This document shows positions 1-7,781 of a stretch of DNA of 64,000 nucleotides, piece by piece; positions within the stretch are counted from its first letter, which is position 1, and the number at the start of each line of letters is the position of its first letter. The notes beneath the pieces are model-generated. The model worked only from the letters and a program-made list of their open reading frames with translations, searched no databases and was not told where the DNA came from. This stretch comes from Eoetvoesiella caeni (GTDB lineage: Bacteria; Pseudomonadota; Gammaproteobacteria; Burkholderiales; Burkholderiaceae_B). Location of the stretch: positions 62,001-126,000 of the forward strand of contig NZ_QNRQ01000003.1 of NCBI RefSeq assembly GCF_003315175.1, given 5' to 3'. The position numbers and the translations under genes were made by a program.

Positions 1-1
1 C

Positions 2-2470
2 TATGCGCTAAAAAGCAATGCCGAACATCACTTGCGCAGCCGCTCGCGCCTGATGCGCCTATATCCCCGGCAAACCTTGCTGGAAACGCTGCGCATCGCC
101 AGCCTGTGCACATTCAATCTCGACGAAATCCGCTATCTCTATCCCACCGAAGCGGGGCCGGGCGGCATGACGCCCCGCGCCTATCTGCACCAGGAAACCC
201 TGCGTGGCGCAAGGCAGCGTTATCCCGCAGGCATTCCTGAAAATGTCCTGAAGCAGGTCGAGTCCGAGCTGGACATCATTACAGGCCTGCGCTACGAGTC
301 GTATTTCCTCACTGTCTACGACCTCGTGATGTTCGCACGCGAGCGCGGCATTCTATGCCAGGGCCGCGGCTCGGCCGCCAATTCCGCTGTTTGCTACTGC
401 CTGGGCATTACCGAGGTCAACCCTGAAAACGGCAACACCCTGTTTGCCCGTTTCATCAGCACCGACAGGAACGAGCCGCCCGACATCGACGTCGACTTCG
501 AACATCAGCGGCGCGAAGAAGTCATTCAATATGTCTACAACAAATATGGGCGCCAACGCGCCGCCCTGACGGCCGTGGTCACGACCTACCGCACCCGTAG
601 CGCAGTACGCGATACCGGCAAGGCGCTAGGAATAGGCCTTGACCTGGTCGACCGTATCGCACGCTCGTTCGAATACTGGGACGGCCAGCAGTCCTTGCTT
701 GAAAAGATGGCCGAACAAGGCCTGGAACCCAATTCGCATACAGTACAGGCCTGGGCTGCTCTGGCTCAAACCCTGAAGGGCTTTCCCCGTCACCTGTCTC
801 AGCATCCCGGAGGATTCGTCGTTTCCAGCGGCAAGTTAACCCGCCTGGTTCCCATCGAAAACGCCGCCATGCCCGATCGCAGCGTCGTCCAATGGGACAA
901 AGACGACCTGGACGCCATGGGCCTGCTGAAAGTCGACGTGCTTGCCCTGGGCATGCTTTCCGCCCTGCGCCGCACCCTGGAACTGGCCGGCCAGCGCCGG
1001 GGGCATCCCTTCACCATGCAGAACGTTCCCGACAACGACGAGGAGACTTTCGACATGATCTGCCAGGCCGACACCGTCGGCGTCTTTCAGATTGAGTCGC
1101 GTGCGCAAATGAGCATGCTGCCCCGCTTGAAGCCTCGATCCTTTTACGATCTGGTCATTCAAATCGCCATAGTCCGGCCCGGCCCTATTCATGGCGACAT
1201 GGTCCACCCTTATCTGCGTCGCCGCCAAGGGGTCGATACCGCCATACCTGCGTCCCCGAAACTCGAACATATTCTCAATCGTACGCTGGGCATACCCATT
1301 TTCCAGGAGCAGGTCATGCAAATTGCCATGGTTGCCGCAGACTTCAGCCCCGGCGAAGCCGACGAGCTCCGGCGCTCCATGGCGGCCTGGAAACGTAAAG
1401 GCACCATCGACAAATTGCGGCCCAAACTGATTGCCGGCATGAAGAAAAACGGCTATCCCTCCGATTTTATCGAGGCTATTTACAGGCAATTGGAAGGCTT
1501 CGGAGAGTACGGTTTTCCCGAAAGCCATTCGGCCAGCTTTGCCAAACTGGCCTACCTTAGCGCCTGGCTCAAGCGCCACGAGCCCGAAGCTTTTCTTGCG
1601 GCGTTGCTCAACTCACAGCCCATGGGCTTTTATTCGGCCAGCCAATTGGTTCAGGACGCGCGGCGCCACAACGTCCGGGTTCTGCCTGTCGACGTGGTCC
1701 ACAGTACTTGGGAAAGTCAGTTCGCGGCCCCTCAAGAGGAGAATGGAGATGCAAGGGCGCGCCCCGCTGTGCGCCTGGGCCTGCACATGGTGGCCGGCCT
1801 CTCGCAAGAAGCGGGGCTGCGCATTGAAGCCGCACGCAGCGCCAGTCCATTCGCAAGCACCCAGGATCTGGCGCGACGGGCGCAGCTAAGCCGGCACGAT
1901 ATGGATGCGCTGGCCAGCGCCGATGCTTTGTTGATATTAAGCGGCCATCGCCGCATAGCGCGCTGGGAAGCGGCCAATATGCCGCTCAAAGGTTTGCTGC
2001 GCGCGGCCGACATTCCTGAAACCGCTGCGCCGACGCTGGCGCCACCGCCCGAGCAAGAGCATATTACAAACGACTACCGGGCACTGGGGCTGTCCTTGCG
2101 GCGCCATCCTGTGGCGTTGCTGCGCCCTGCCCTGGAAGCACGCCGGTTTGTGCCCGCCGCCGTCCTGCAAGAAGACTACCCCGACAACCGCCTGGCCAGG
2201 GCCTGCGGCATCGTAACCATGCGCCAGCGCCCGCAAACGGCCAAGGGCATAGTGTTTGTCAGCCTGGAAGACGAAACCGGGCCGGTCAATGTCATCGTCC
2301 GCCCCGAGCTGGTCGAACGCCAACGGCTAGAACTGGTGCAAAGCCAACTGCTGGGCGTCTACGGTGTCTGGCAGCGGAAAAGTGGAATATGCCATTTGTT
2401 GGCCAGCCGCCTGGTCGATTTAAGTTCCTTGCTGGGCGAGTTGTCCACCCGAAGCCGGGATTTCCACTAA
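2..2470 (+). CDS. imuC: Error-prone DNA polymerase ImuC/DnaE2 (5' end outside window)
   Basis: Second DnaE-type polymerase, which in the ImuA-ImuB-DnaE2 mutasome does translesion synthesis after DNA damage. The frame is open from base 2 and continues from outside the window; 822 residues are visible of roughly 1,050 in the family, so the N-terminal PHP domain is mostly missing because of the window edge, not a truncation. Visible marks are CQGRGSAANS, the catalytic PDIDVDF motif, RPGPIHGDMVHPY and, near the C-terminus, an OB-fold segment (GIVTMRQRPQTAKG). It ends in SRDFH, a typical DnaE2 ending that distinguishes it from replicative DnaE. imuA and imuB would lie upstream, outside the window. 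Confidence 0.95.
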   Translation, partial: YALKSNAEHHLRSRSRLMRLYPRQTLLETLRIASLCTFNLDEIRYLYPTEAGPGGMTPRAYLHQETLRGARQRYPAGIPENVLKQVESELDIITGLRYESYFLTVYDLVMFARERGILCQGRGSAANSAVCYCLGITEVNPENGNTLFARFISTDRNEPPDIDVDFEHQRREEVIQYVYNKYGRQRAALTAVVTTYRTRSAVRDTGKALGIGLDLVDRIARSFEYWDGQQSLLEKMAEQGLEPNSHTVQAWAALAQTLKGFPRHLSQHPGGFVVSSGKLTRLVPIENAAMPDRSVVQWDKDDLDAMGLLKVDVLALGMLSALRRTLELAGQRRGHPFTMQNVPDNDEETFDMICQADTVGVFQIESRAQMSMLPRLKPRSFYDLVIQIAIVRPGPIHGDMVHPYLRRRQGVDTAIPASPKLEHILNRTLGIPIFQEQVMQIAMVAADFSPGEADELRRSMAAWKRKGTIDKLRPKLIAGMKKNGYPSDFIEAIYRQLEGFGEYGFPESHSASFAKLAYLSAWLKRHEPEAFLAALLNSQPMGFYSASQLVQDARRHNVRVLPVDVVHSTWESQFAAPQEENGDARARPAVRLGLHMVAGLSQEAGLRIEAARSASPFASTQDLARRAQLSRHDMDALASADALLILSGHRRIARWEAANMPLKGLLRAADIPETAAPTLAPPPEQEHITNDYRALGLSLRRHPVALLRPALEARRFVPAAVLQEDYPDNRLARACGIVTMRQRPQTAKGIVFVSLEDETGPVNVIVRPELVERQRLELVQSQLLGVYGVWQRKSGICHLLASRLVDLSSLLGELSTRSRDFH

Positions 2471-2484
2471 AAAAAGGTATGGTG

Positions 2485-2636
2485 CCCCGGCGGCAAAAGG
2501 ATGCCCCCACGCTACGCCGCTCTCGCGGCTTGCTGCCCCCCGAGGGGGCGCTTTTGCCTTGGGGCGGCCCGGCGGCAAAAGGGTGCCCCCACGCTTCACC
2601 GCTCTCGCGGTTCGCTACCCCCAAAGGGACGCTGCG
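2485..2636. repeat. Two tandem copies of an ~82-bp GC-rich intergenic repeat
   Basis: Two similar units start at about 2486 and 2568. Each reads CCCGGCGGCAAAAGG, then TGCCCCCACGCT, then a CGCTCTCGCGG core. Copy 1 contains a CCCCC-CGA-GGGGG hairpin; copy 2 is diverged at that point (CCCCCAAAGGGA). The units fill the space between imuC and the yqeY promoter region. Short open frames crossing them on both strands look like artefacts of base composition. It may be a dispersed REP-like family; copy number elsewhere cannot be judged from this window. Confidence 0.75.
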
Positions 2637-2701
2637 CTAAAATACGGCATCTTTTCATCCATGACGCGTCTGCCGCGCCAGCTACTTATCAGGAGCTCAT
2701 C

Positions 2702-3160
2702 ATGAGCAACTTGCTCAAGCCCCGTCTTGCCGACGCCGTTAAAACCGCCATGCGCGCCAAGGACAGCGCCCGCTTGGGCACGCTGCGTTTTCTGCAGGCC
2801 GCCGTCAAGCAAAAAGAGGTGGACGAGCGCCGTGAGCTGGACGATGCCGAGGTTACCTCCATCATTGAAAAACAAGTGAAGCAACGCCGGGAATCCATCG
2901 CCGCGTTCGAGCAGGCAGGCCGCACCGAAACCGCCCAACACGAAAAAGACGAACTCCTGGTGCTGCAAGAGTTCCTGCCCCAGCAGGCCGACCCTGCCGA
3001 AATCGATGCCGCCATCCAGGCCGCGGTGGCCGAAGTCACCGCACAAGGCGTCACCGGCGCACCCGCCATGGGCAAAGTCATGGCCTTGCTTAAAACATCT
3101 TTAGCCGGGCGCGCCGACATGTCGGCCATCTCGGCCCAAGTCAAGGCGCGCCTCAATTGA
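2702..3160 (+). CDS. GatB/YqeY domain-containing protein
   Basis: Protein of 152 residues matching the GatB/YqeY family, whose domain resembles the tRNA-binding tail of the amidotransferase subunit GatB; the cellular role of the stand-alone form is not settled. The sequence shows the family pattern LKPRLADAVKTAMRAKD near the N-terminus, ARLGTLRF, and a C-terminal helical part with GAPAMGKVMALLK. The ATG at 2702 is preceded by AGGAG at good spacing; an open frame running further upstream into the tandem repeat is rejected. It overlaps the next gene by four bases, implying translational coupling. Confidence 0.9.
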   Translation: MSNLLKPRLADAVKTAMRAKDSARLGTLRFLQAAVKQKEVDERRELDDAEVTSIIEKQVKQRRESIAAFEQAGRTETAQHEKDELLVLQEFLPQQADPAEIDAAIQAAVAEVTAQGVTGAPAMGKVMALLKTSLAGRADMSAISAQVKARLN

Positions 3161-3576
3161 AGCCCACGGACAATAACGCCGGCTACTTTGGCGTGGACAT
3201 TCCCTTCATGGCCTACATCGGCCTCGTGCCCGAAGCGTTCTCACCCGAACTGACCCGCACACGCTTGCCTTACCGTCAGGAAATCAGCAACAGCCGGGGC
3301 GAAATCCACGGGGGAACGCTGATGGGGGCTTTGGACTTCACGCTTAGCGCAGCGGCCCGCGCCAACGATCCTTCAACAGGCATGGCCACCATCGACATGA
3401 CCACCCACTTCATTGCCCCCGCACGCGGCACGGTGGTTTTCGAGGCCAAATGCCTGCGCATGGGAAGATCTTTGGCGTTTTGCGAAGGCCGCGCCCTGGA
3501 CGAAGACGGCCAATTGCTGGCCACGGCAAGCGCTACATTCAAGATCATGCGGCCCCGGGCCCATGGCGCCAGCTAG
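3157..3576 (+). CDS. PaaI-family hotdog thioesterase
   Basis: Small protein (139 residues) of the hotdog-fold PaaI/YbgC-like acyl-CoA thioesterase group. The typical central stretch is visible: GEIHGGTLMGALDFTLSAAA (HGG followed by the long helix), then TIDMTTHFIAPARG and a final strand region ending TASATFKIM. The start is a TTG overlapping the yqeY stop (TTGA), giving a coupled start; an in-frame ATG at 3208 is the alternative but would remove conserved N-terminal residues. Substrate unknown. Confidence 0.85.
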   Translation: MKPTDNNAGYFGVDIPFMAYIGLVPEAFSPELTRTRLPYRQEISNSRGEIHGGTLMGALDFTLSAAARANDPSTGMATIDMTTHFIAPARGTVVFEAKCLRMGRSLAFCEGRALDEDGQLLATASATFKIMRPRAHGAS

Positions 3577-3616
3577 AGCCGGTTAGCGCCATACCGGTCC
3601 TGGCGTTTATTTCAGG

Positions 3617-3644
3617 CCGGCATTTCCTTGCCGGTTTTCTGTTT
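3617..3644 (+). terminator. Rho-independent terminator after the thioesterase gene
   Basis: Six-base stem CCGGCA / TGCCGG around a TTTCCT loop, followed by TTTTCTGTTT. It ends the yqeY-thioesterase transcript and overlaps the 3' end of the convergent lipoprotein gene. Confidence 0.75.
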
Positions 3645-4044
3645 ATTTATAAGCAAAACAGACCGATGTATCCATCAGGACCGATTCGCGCATGGCATGC
3701 AAAGCATTGACATCCCACGGTCGGTGCCCTGAAACAGTGTGCGTGACCTGAGTATGCCGGTCGTCGACCGCCTTTAACACCGTGCGCGCCATGACGGCTC
3801 CGGTAATGTCCTCTTTCACAAGCACTTCGCCGGCCTGCGTGGCGGGGTCCACGTTCGCAACGACAGCAAAACCGCCATTGCCGCGCAAGCATTCGGCTGC
3901 CTGATTCTGGACGCGCAAATAAACCGTTTGATAACTATTGGTTGCAGTGTAAGAAACGCTGGGGGAATCGTCGCCGGGATGTATGCCTACCGCGCAGCCG
4001 CCCAGGGCCAGGGCAAATCCACAGCTTGCAATCAAACTCTTCAT
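3643..4044 (-). CDS. Putative lipoprotein of unknown function
   Basis: Protein of 133 residues with a type II signal peptide: short basic start, hydrophobic stretch and lipobox LGGC with the lipidated cysteine at residue 17. After cleavage the mature part is soluble and contains two further cysteines (AAECLRG and the C-terminal DTSVCFAYK), which could form a disulfide. No family recognised. It is convergent with the thioesterase gene and lies 27 bp downstream of the reductase gene, so it may be read from the same leftward transcript. Confidence 0.7.
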   Translation of the reverse strand: MKSLIASCGFALALGGCAVGIHPGDDSPSVSYTATNSYQTVYLRVQNQAAECLRGNGGFAVVANVDPATQAGEVLVKEDITGAVMARTVLKAVDDRHTQVTHTVSGHRPWDVNALHAMRESVLMDTSVCFAYK

Positions 4045-4071
4045 CGCTCTGCCTCGCGTAAGGAACGCCAG

Positions 4072-5151
4072 CTAACCAGCCGCCACTTCAGGGCTGCATG
4101 CTGCCAGCGCAGGATAGTCTGTGTAGCCTTTGGCGCCGTCTCCGTAAAAAGTGCTTGAGTCGCATTCGTTCAAGGCAGCCCCGGCACGTAAACGCGCAAC
4201 AAGATCCGGATTGGCAATAAACGCCTTGCCGAATGCCACGGCATCAGCATGGCCTAGGCTTAATATACGCTCTGCGCAGGCCAGATCATAGCCTTCGTTG
4301 GCAATAACGGGGCCGCCAAACGACTTTCTGATTCCGCTCATCAGGCTATCGTCCTTGGGCGATTCGCGCGTAAAGAGAAAAGCAATCTTGCGCTGCCCAA
4401 GCTGGCTGGCCACATAATTGAACAAAAGCGCAGGATTCGAGTCCGACATCGAATGAGAGTCGCCGCGCGGCGACAAGTGCACGCCGACGCGGTCAGCGCA
4501 CCAGATCCCAATACAGGCGTCCACGACCTCGAGCAACAGGCGCGCCCGGTTTTCAACCGACCCGCCATACTGATCGCAGCGCTTGTTCGAACCGTCGTGC
4601 AGAAATTGGTCGATCAGATAGCCATTGGCTCCATGCACTTCAACGCCATCGAATCCGGCCTCTTTGGCATTGCGGGCGGCCTGGGCAAAGTCGGCCACAA
4701 TAGCGGCGATTTCCTCAGTATGCAATGCACGCGGAGTGACATAATTGCGCTTGGGCCGCAGCAGGCTGACATGCCCGTCGCATGCAATGGCGCTGGGCGC
4801 CACCGGCATGCCTCCATTAAGGTATTCCGGGTCCGAAACACGGCCCACGTGCCACAGCTGCAAAAACATCTTGCCGCCCTTGGCATGCACCGTCTCGGTT
4901 ATTTTTTTCCAGCCTTCGATCTGCGCCTTGCACCAAATACCGGGGGTATTGGGGTAGCCCACGCCTTGCGGAGTAATGGAAGTAGCTTCCGAAATAATGA
5001 GACCCGCCTGTGAACGCTGGCAATAATATTGCCGCATCAACTCGTTGGGAATACGGCCCGGATAGGCGCGCGTGCGAGTCAAGGGAGCCATCACAATGCG
5101 ATTTTTCAACTGTACTGCGCCCAAAGTCACAGGCTCAAACAAATTCACCAT
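4072..5151 (-). CDS. nemA: Old Yellow Enzyme family alkene reductase (NemA-like)
   Basis: FMN- and NAD(P)H-dependent ene-reductase that reduces activated C=C bonds or nitro groups of electrophilic xenobiotics (NemA/XenA group). The 359-residue protein shows KNRIVMAPLTRTRA at the N-terminus, the substrate-binding His/Asn pair in HGANGYLIDQFLHDG, DQYGGSVENRARL, and the FMN phosphate-binding FGKAFIANPDL near the C-terminus. The start is set at MVNLFEPVTLG, where family proteins begin; the frame is open 24 codons further upstream into the AT-rich promoter. The ribosome site is weak. Assignment to NemA rather than a sister subgroup is by overall similarity only. Confidence 0.88.
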   Translation of the reverse strand: MVNLFEPVTLGAVQLKNRIVMAPLTRTRAYPGRIPNELMRQYYCQRSQAGLIISEATSITPQGVGYPNTPGIWCKAQIEGWKKITETVHAKGGKMFLQLWHVGRVSDPEYLNGGMPVAPSAIACDGHVSLLRPKRNYVTPRALHTEEIAAIVADFAQAARNAKEAGFDGVEVHGANGYLIDQFLHDGSNKRCDQYGGSVENRARLLLEVVDACIGIWCADRVGVHLSPRGDSHSMSDSNPALLFNYVASQLGQRKIAFLFTRESPKDDSLMSGIRKSFGGPVIANEGYDLACAERILSLGHADAVAFGKAFIANPDLVARLRAGAALNECDSSTFYGDGAKGYTDYPALAACSPEVAAG

Positions 5152-5175
5152 ATGGAATACAACTCTTGTATTAAG

Positions 5176-5202
5176 GTTAACCCTAGTATCTCTAAAGTTA
5201 AC
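5176..5202. promoter_or_regulatory. Operator-like palindrome upstream of the alkene reductase
   Basis: Two 11-bp arms, GTTAACCCTAG and CTAAAGTTAAC, face each other across TATCT with two mismatches. It lies 25 bp upstream of the reductase start in an AT-rich stretch, a typical place for a repressor site. No repressor gene is adjacent, so the binding protein is unknown. Confidence 0.55.
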
Positions 5203-5411
5203 ACATCTGCTCCAAATACACACTTAAGACCTATGAATCATTTACAAATCCGCGGCAATTGTGCACACATGCCCGCCTGGCCGCACGCGTCCAATCAGGG
5301 CGGCAAAGGCTGAAAACGCCCGCCGGCGAACGGACGGCCGCAGGCTTTGCGGCGTATTTTGCCCGGGCAATTCATGCTACAAAACAGCTTCAATAACCAT
5401 AAGGAAGCCGG

Positions 5412-6065
5412 ATGGGACAATTTGCCGTTATCGGGCTGGGGCGATTCGGCGCGGCCGCGTCGATAGAACTCATGAAGCTGGGGCATTCGGTGCTGGGCGT
5501 CGACACTGACTCGAAAGCAGTCAATCGCCATGTCGACGAACTGACACATGCCGTCATTGCCGATGTCACCGACAAGCAGGCTTTGGAAGAGCTTGGGCTG
5601 GACAACTACGACGTGGTGCTGGTCGCCATAGGCTCCGATCTTCAAGCCAGCCTGCTTTGCGTCGTTCACCTGAAGGGCCTGGGGGTGAAGAACATTTGGG
5701 TCAAGGCCACTTCCCATGCCCAGCACCTCATACTCAGCAAAATCGGAGTGGCGCGCATTGTCCATCCCGAAGAAGAGATGGGCATTCGGGTAGCCCAGTT
5801 GCTCAGCTACCCTATGGTCAACGATTACATTTCCATCGGCAATGGCGAATTCATCGTAGAGATAGACATCGGCGAACAGCTGAATGGCGCAAGCGTAGGC
5901 TCGTTCGTAGCCAGCAGCCCCAGTGCCCTCCATGTACTGCTGATCAAGCGCAAAGCCGAAGTCATTGTCCATCCCGACGACAGTTTCGTACTTAACGCCA
6001 AAGACATCATGGTGCTGCTGGGCCACTTAAATACCCTGAAAGCCATCGCGCCCAAACTGACCTGA
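5412..6065 (+). CDS. KtrA/TrkA-type potassium uptake regulator (RCK subunit)
   Basis: Cytoplasmic regulatory subunit of a Ktr-type K+ uptake system. The 217-residue length fits a single RCK unit: a Rossmann RCK_N domain (about 1-125) with the nucleotide-binding GLGRFG motif at residues 8-13 and acidic VDTD ending the second strand, then RCK_C (about 135-217). It is preceded by AAGGAAG. The membrane subunit gene begins 5 bp after its stop, so both form one operon. TrkA proper is twice this length, so a KtrA-like name fits better. Confidence 0.88.
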   Translation: MGQFAVIGLGRFGAAASIELMKLGHSVLGVDTDSKAVNRHVDELTHAVIADVTDKQALEELGLDNYDVVLVAIGSDLQASLLCVVHLKGLGVKNIWVKATSHAQHLILSKIGVARIVHPEEEMGIRVAQLLSYPMVNDYISIGNGEFIVEIDIGEQLNGASVGSFVASSPSALHVLLIKRKAEVIVHPDDSFVLNAKDIMVLLGHLNTLKAIAPKLT

Positions 6066-6070
6066 TCGAT

Positions 6071-7438
6071 ATGCGCAATTGGGACCCCTTCCATACCTAT
6101 CTGCTTTACAAGCGCTTTCGCAAAACAGGCAAATTCAATGCCAGTCCTCCTTTGGTGCTAGCCATGGGCGTTCTTGTACTGATTGTGCTTGGGTCCGTTC
6201 TGCTATATCTGCCCATTGCCACCACCAGGCCCATCAGCTATTTTGCCGCCCTGTTCACTGCCACTTCCGCCGTTACCATCACCGGGCTGACCTTGGTCGA
6301 CATAGGAACGACGTTTTCGCACTTCGGACAGTTCGTCATCGCCCTGCTGGTGCAGATAGGCGGTCTGGGCATCGTCACCTTCGCCGTGCTGGCCGCGCTG
6401 ACGCTGGGTAAAAAAATCAGTTTGCAGCAACAGGCGCTGGCCTTGGAAGCCTTCAACCAAACCAGCGTGTCAAAAGTACGTAAAACCGCTTTTGCCGTTT
6501 TCAAAATCACGATAGTCATCGAGGCCGCCGGAGCCGCCATTCTTTTTCTGCGCTGGTGGCCAGAGTCCGACCTGCCCACGGCCCTCTTCCGCTCCGCGTT
6601 CCATACTGTCATGGCCTTCAATAATGCGGGCTTTTCACTTCAGGCAACGCAGTTGTCGTTGTATATCGGCGATCCCGTCACCATTCTGACCACCACGTTG
6701 CTCATTATCCTGGGCGGTATCGGGTTTTCCGTATTGAGCGAAGTCGGCGGCAAACGCCGCTGGTCCAGGTTCACCCCGTACACCAAGCTCATACTGCTTG
6801 GCACCCTGGTGCTGAATATCGTTGGCTTCGCGCTGATCTGGGCGCTGGAGTTTCGCAACGTCGGCACCCTGGGCACCCTGCCCATACAAGAGCAGGCCCT
6901 GTCGGCCTGGCTGCAAAGCGTGGCATCGCGCACGGCGGGGTTCAGCAGCATCGACGTAGGCCTGCTAAGCGACAGCAGCAAGCTGGTTTCCATTGTGCTC
7001 ATGTTCATCGGCGGAGGCTCGCTCAGTACCGCCAGCGGCATAAAGATAGGCACGTTCATTGTCTTGCTGGCCGCCGCTTATTCCTATATTTTCCAGCGGC
7101 CCGAAGTCGTCCTGATGAAGCGCGCGGTTTCGCCCGACACCATACAGAAGTCGCTGGCCTTGCTGCTGGTAACCCTCGGCCTGGCTGTGGCCTCTGTTTT
7201 CCTGATCACTATTTTCGACCAGGAACCCTTTATCGACATCTTGTTCGAAACCATCTCGGCCCTCAGTACCACCGGCATGTCTTACGGCTTGAGCGCCAAG
7301 CTTTCTGTTCCCAGCCAGAGCTTGCTGATCATTCTTATGTTCGCCGGACGCCTGGGACCCCTGACCTTGGTGTACAGCCTGGCCACGCAAAGCCGTAGCC
7401 GTATTCGCTACGCTGAAACCGACATCCAGGTCGGCTAG
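6071..7438 (+). CDS. KtrB/TrkH-family potassium transporter membrane subunit
   Basis: Integral membrane K+ translocating subunit (455 residues) of the SKT superfamily with the expected four M1-P-M2 repeats. The filter segments, each with the key glycine, are visible as SAVTITGLT, MAFNNAGFS, ASRTAGFSS and SALSTTGMS. The first three residues of each P-loop differ as is usual in the family. It follows the RCK subunit by 5 bp, and the shared operon supports function as a KtrAB-type uptake system for osmotic and pH homeostasis. Na+ coupling cannot be judged from sequence. Confidence 0.88.
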   Translation: MRNWDPFHTYLLYKRFRKTGKFNASPPLVLAMGVLVLIVLGSVLLYLPIATTRPISYFAALFTATSAVTITGLTLVDIGTTFSHFGQFVIALLVQIGGLGIVTFAVLAALTLGKKISLQQQALALEAFNQTSVSKVRKTAFAVFKITIVIEAAGAAILFLRWWPESDLPTALFRSAFHTVMAFNNAGFSLQATQLSLYIGDPVTILTTTLLIILGGIGFSVLSEVGGKRRWSRFTPYTKLILLGTLVLNIVGFALIWALEFRNVGTLGTLPIQEQALSAWLQSVASRTAGFSSIDVGLLSDSSKLVSIVLMFIGGGSLSTASGIKIGTFIVLLAAAYSYIFQRPEVVLMKRAVSPDTIQKSLALLLVTLGLAVASVFLITIFDQEPFIDILFETISALSTTGMSYGLSAKLSVPSQSLLIILMFAGRLGPLTLVYSLATQSRSRIRYAETDIQVG

Positions 7439-7494
7439 TATCCAATCTGCTTAATTCTGCGCATTGAAGGCGCCAACCCGCCCTTGAAAATCTA

Positions 7495-7503
7495 TGCTAG
7501 AAT
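7495..7503 (+). promoter_or_regulatory. Candidate extended -10 promoter for tRNA-Pro
   Basis: TGCTAGAAT forms an extended -10 (TGN followed by TAGAAT). No good -35 lies 17 bp upstream; TTGAAA at 7484 is too close. The next gene is the tRNA, about 110 bp downstream, leaving a leader to be processed. Confidence 0.4.
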
Positions 7504-7612
7504 CTCGTTCTTTACCGGGCTTAGGGTTTAATAAAGCCGGCCAATCAGGTTAATCGATCTGGCCGTTCAACCCCTACACTCTTGGTTCGGTAAGCCGGGG
7601 AATTCCCTGGAT

Positions 7613-7692
<80 letters not shown>

Positions 7693-7700
7693 ATAAAAGC

Positions 7701-7739
7701 CAAGGGCTTGCAGATTTATCTGCAAGCCCTTGTTCATTT
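7701..7739 (+). terminator. Terminator downstream of tRNA-Pro
   Basis: Perfect 14-bp inverted repeat (CAAGGGCTTGCAGA / TCTGCAAGCCCTTG) around TTTA, followed by TTCATTT. It begins eight bases after the tRNA CCA end and probably ends the tRNA transcript; it could also serve the convergent EAL gene. Confidence 0.75.
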
Positions 7740-7781
7740 GCGGCCTCTACTTCGTTATTACGTGCAGTTCAGCCGCGCGTG

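Noticed and set aside
1-2470. imuC looks shorter than the family
   Set aside because: The frame is open through base 2, so the missing N-terminus is due to the window edge.
2501-2701. Extended N-terminus of the YqeY protein through the repeat
   Set aside because: The extra residues come from the GC-rich repeat; the ATG at 2702 has a proper ribosome site and family start.
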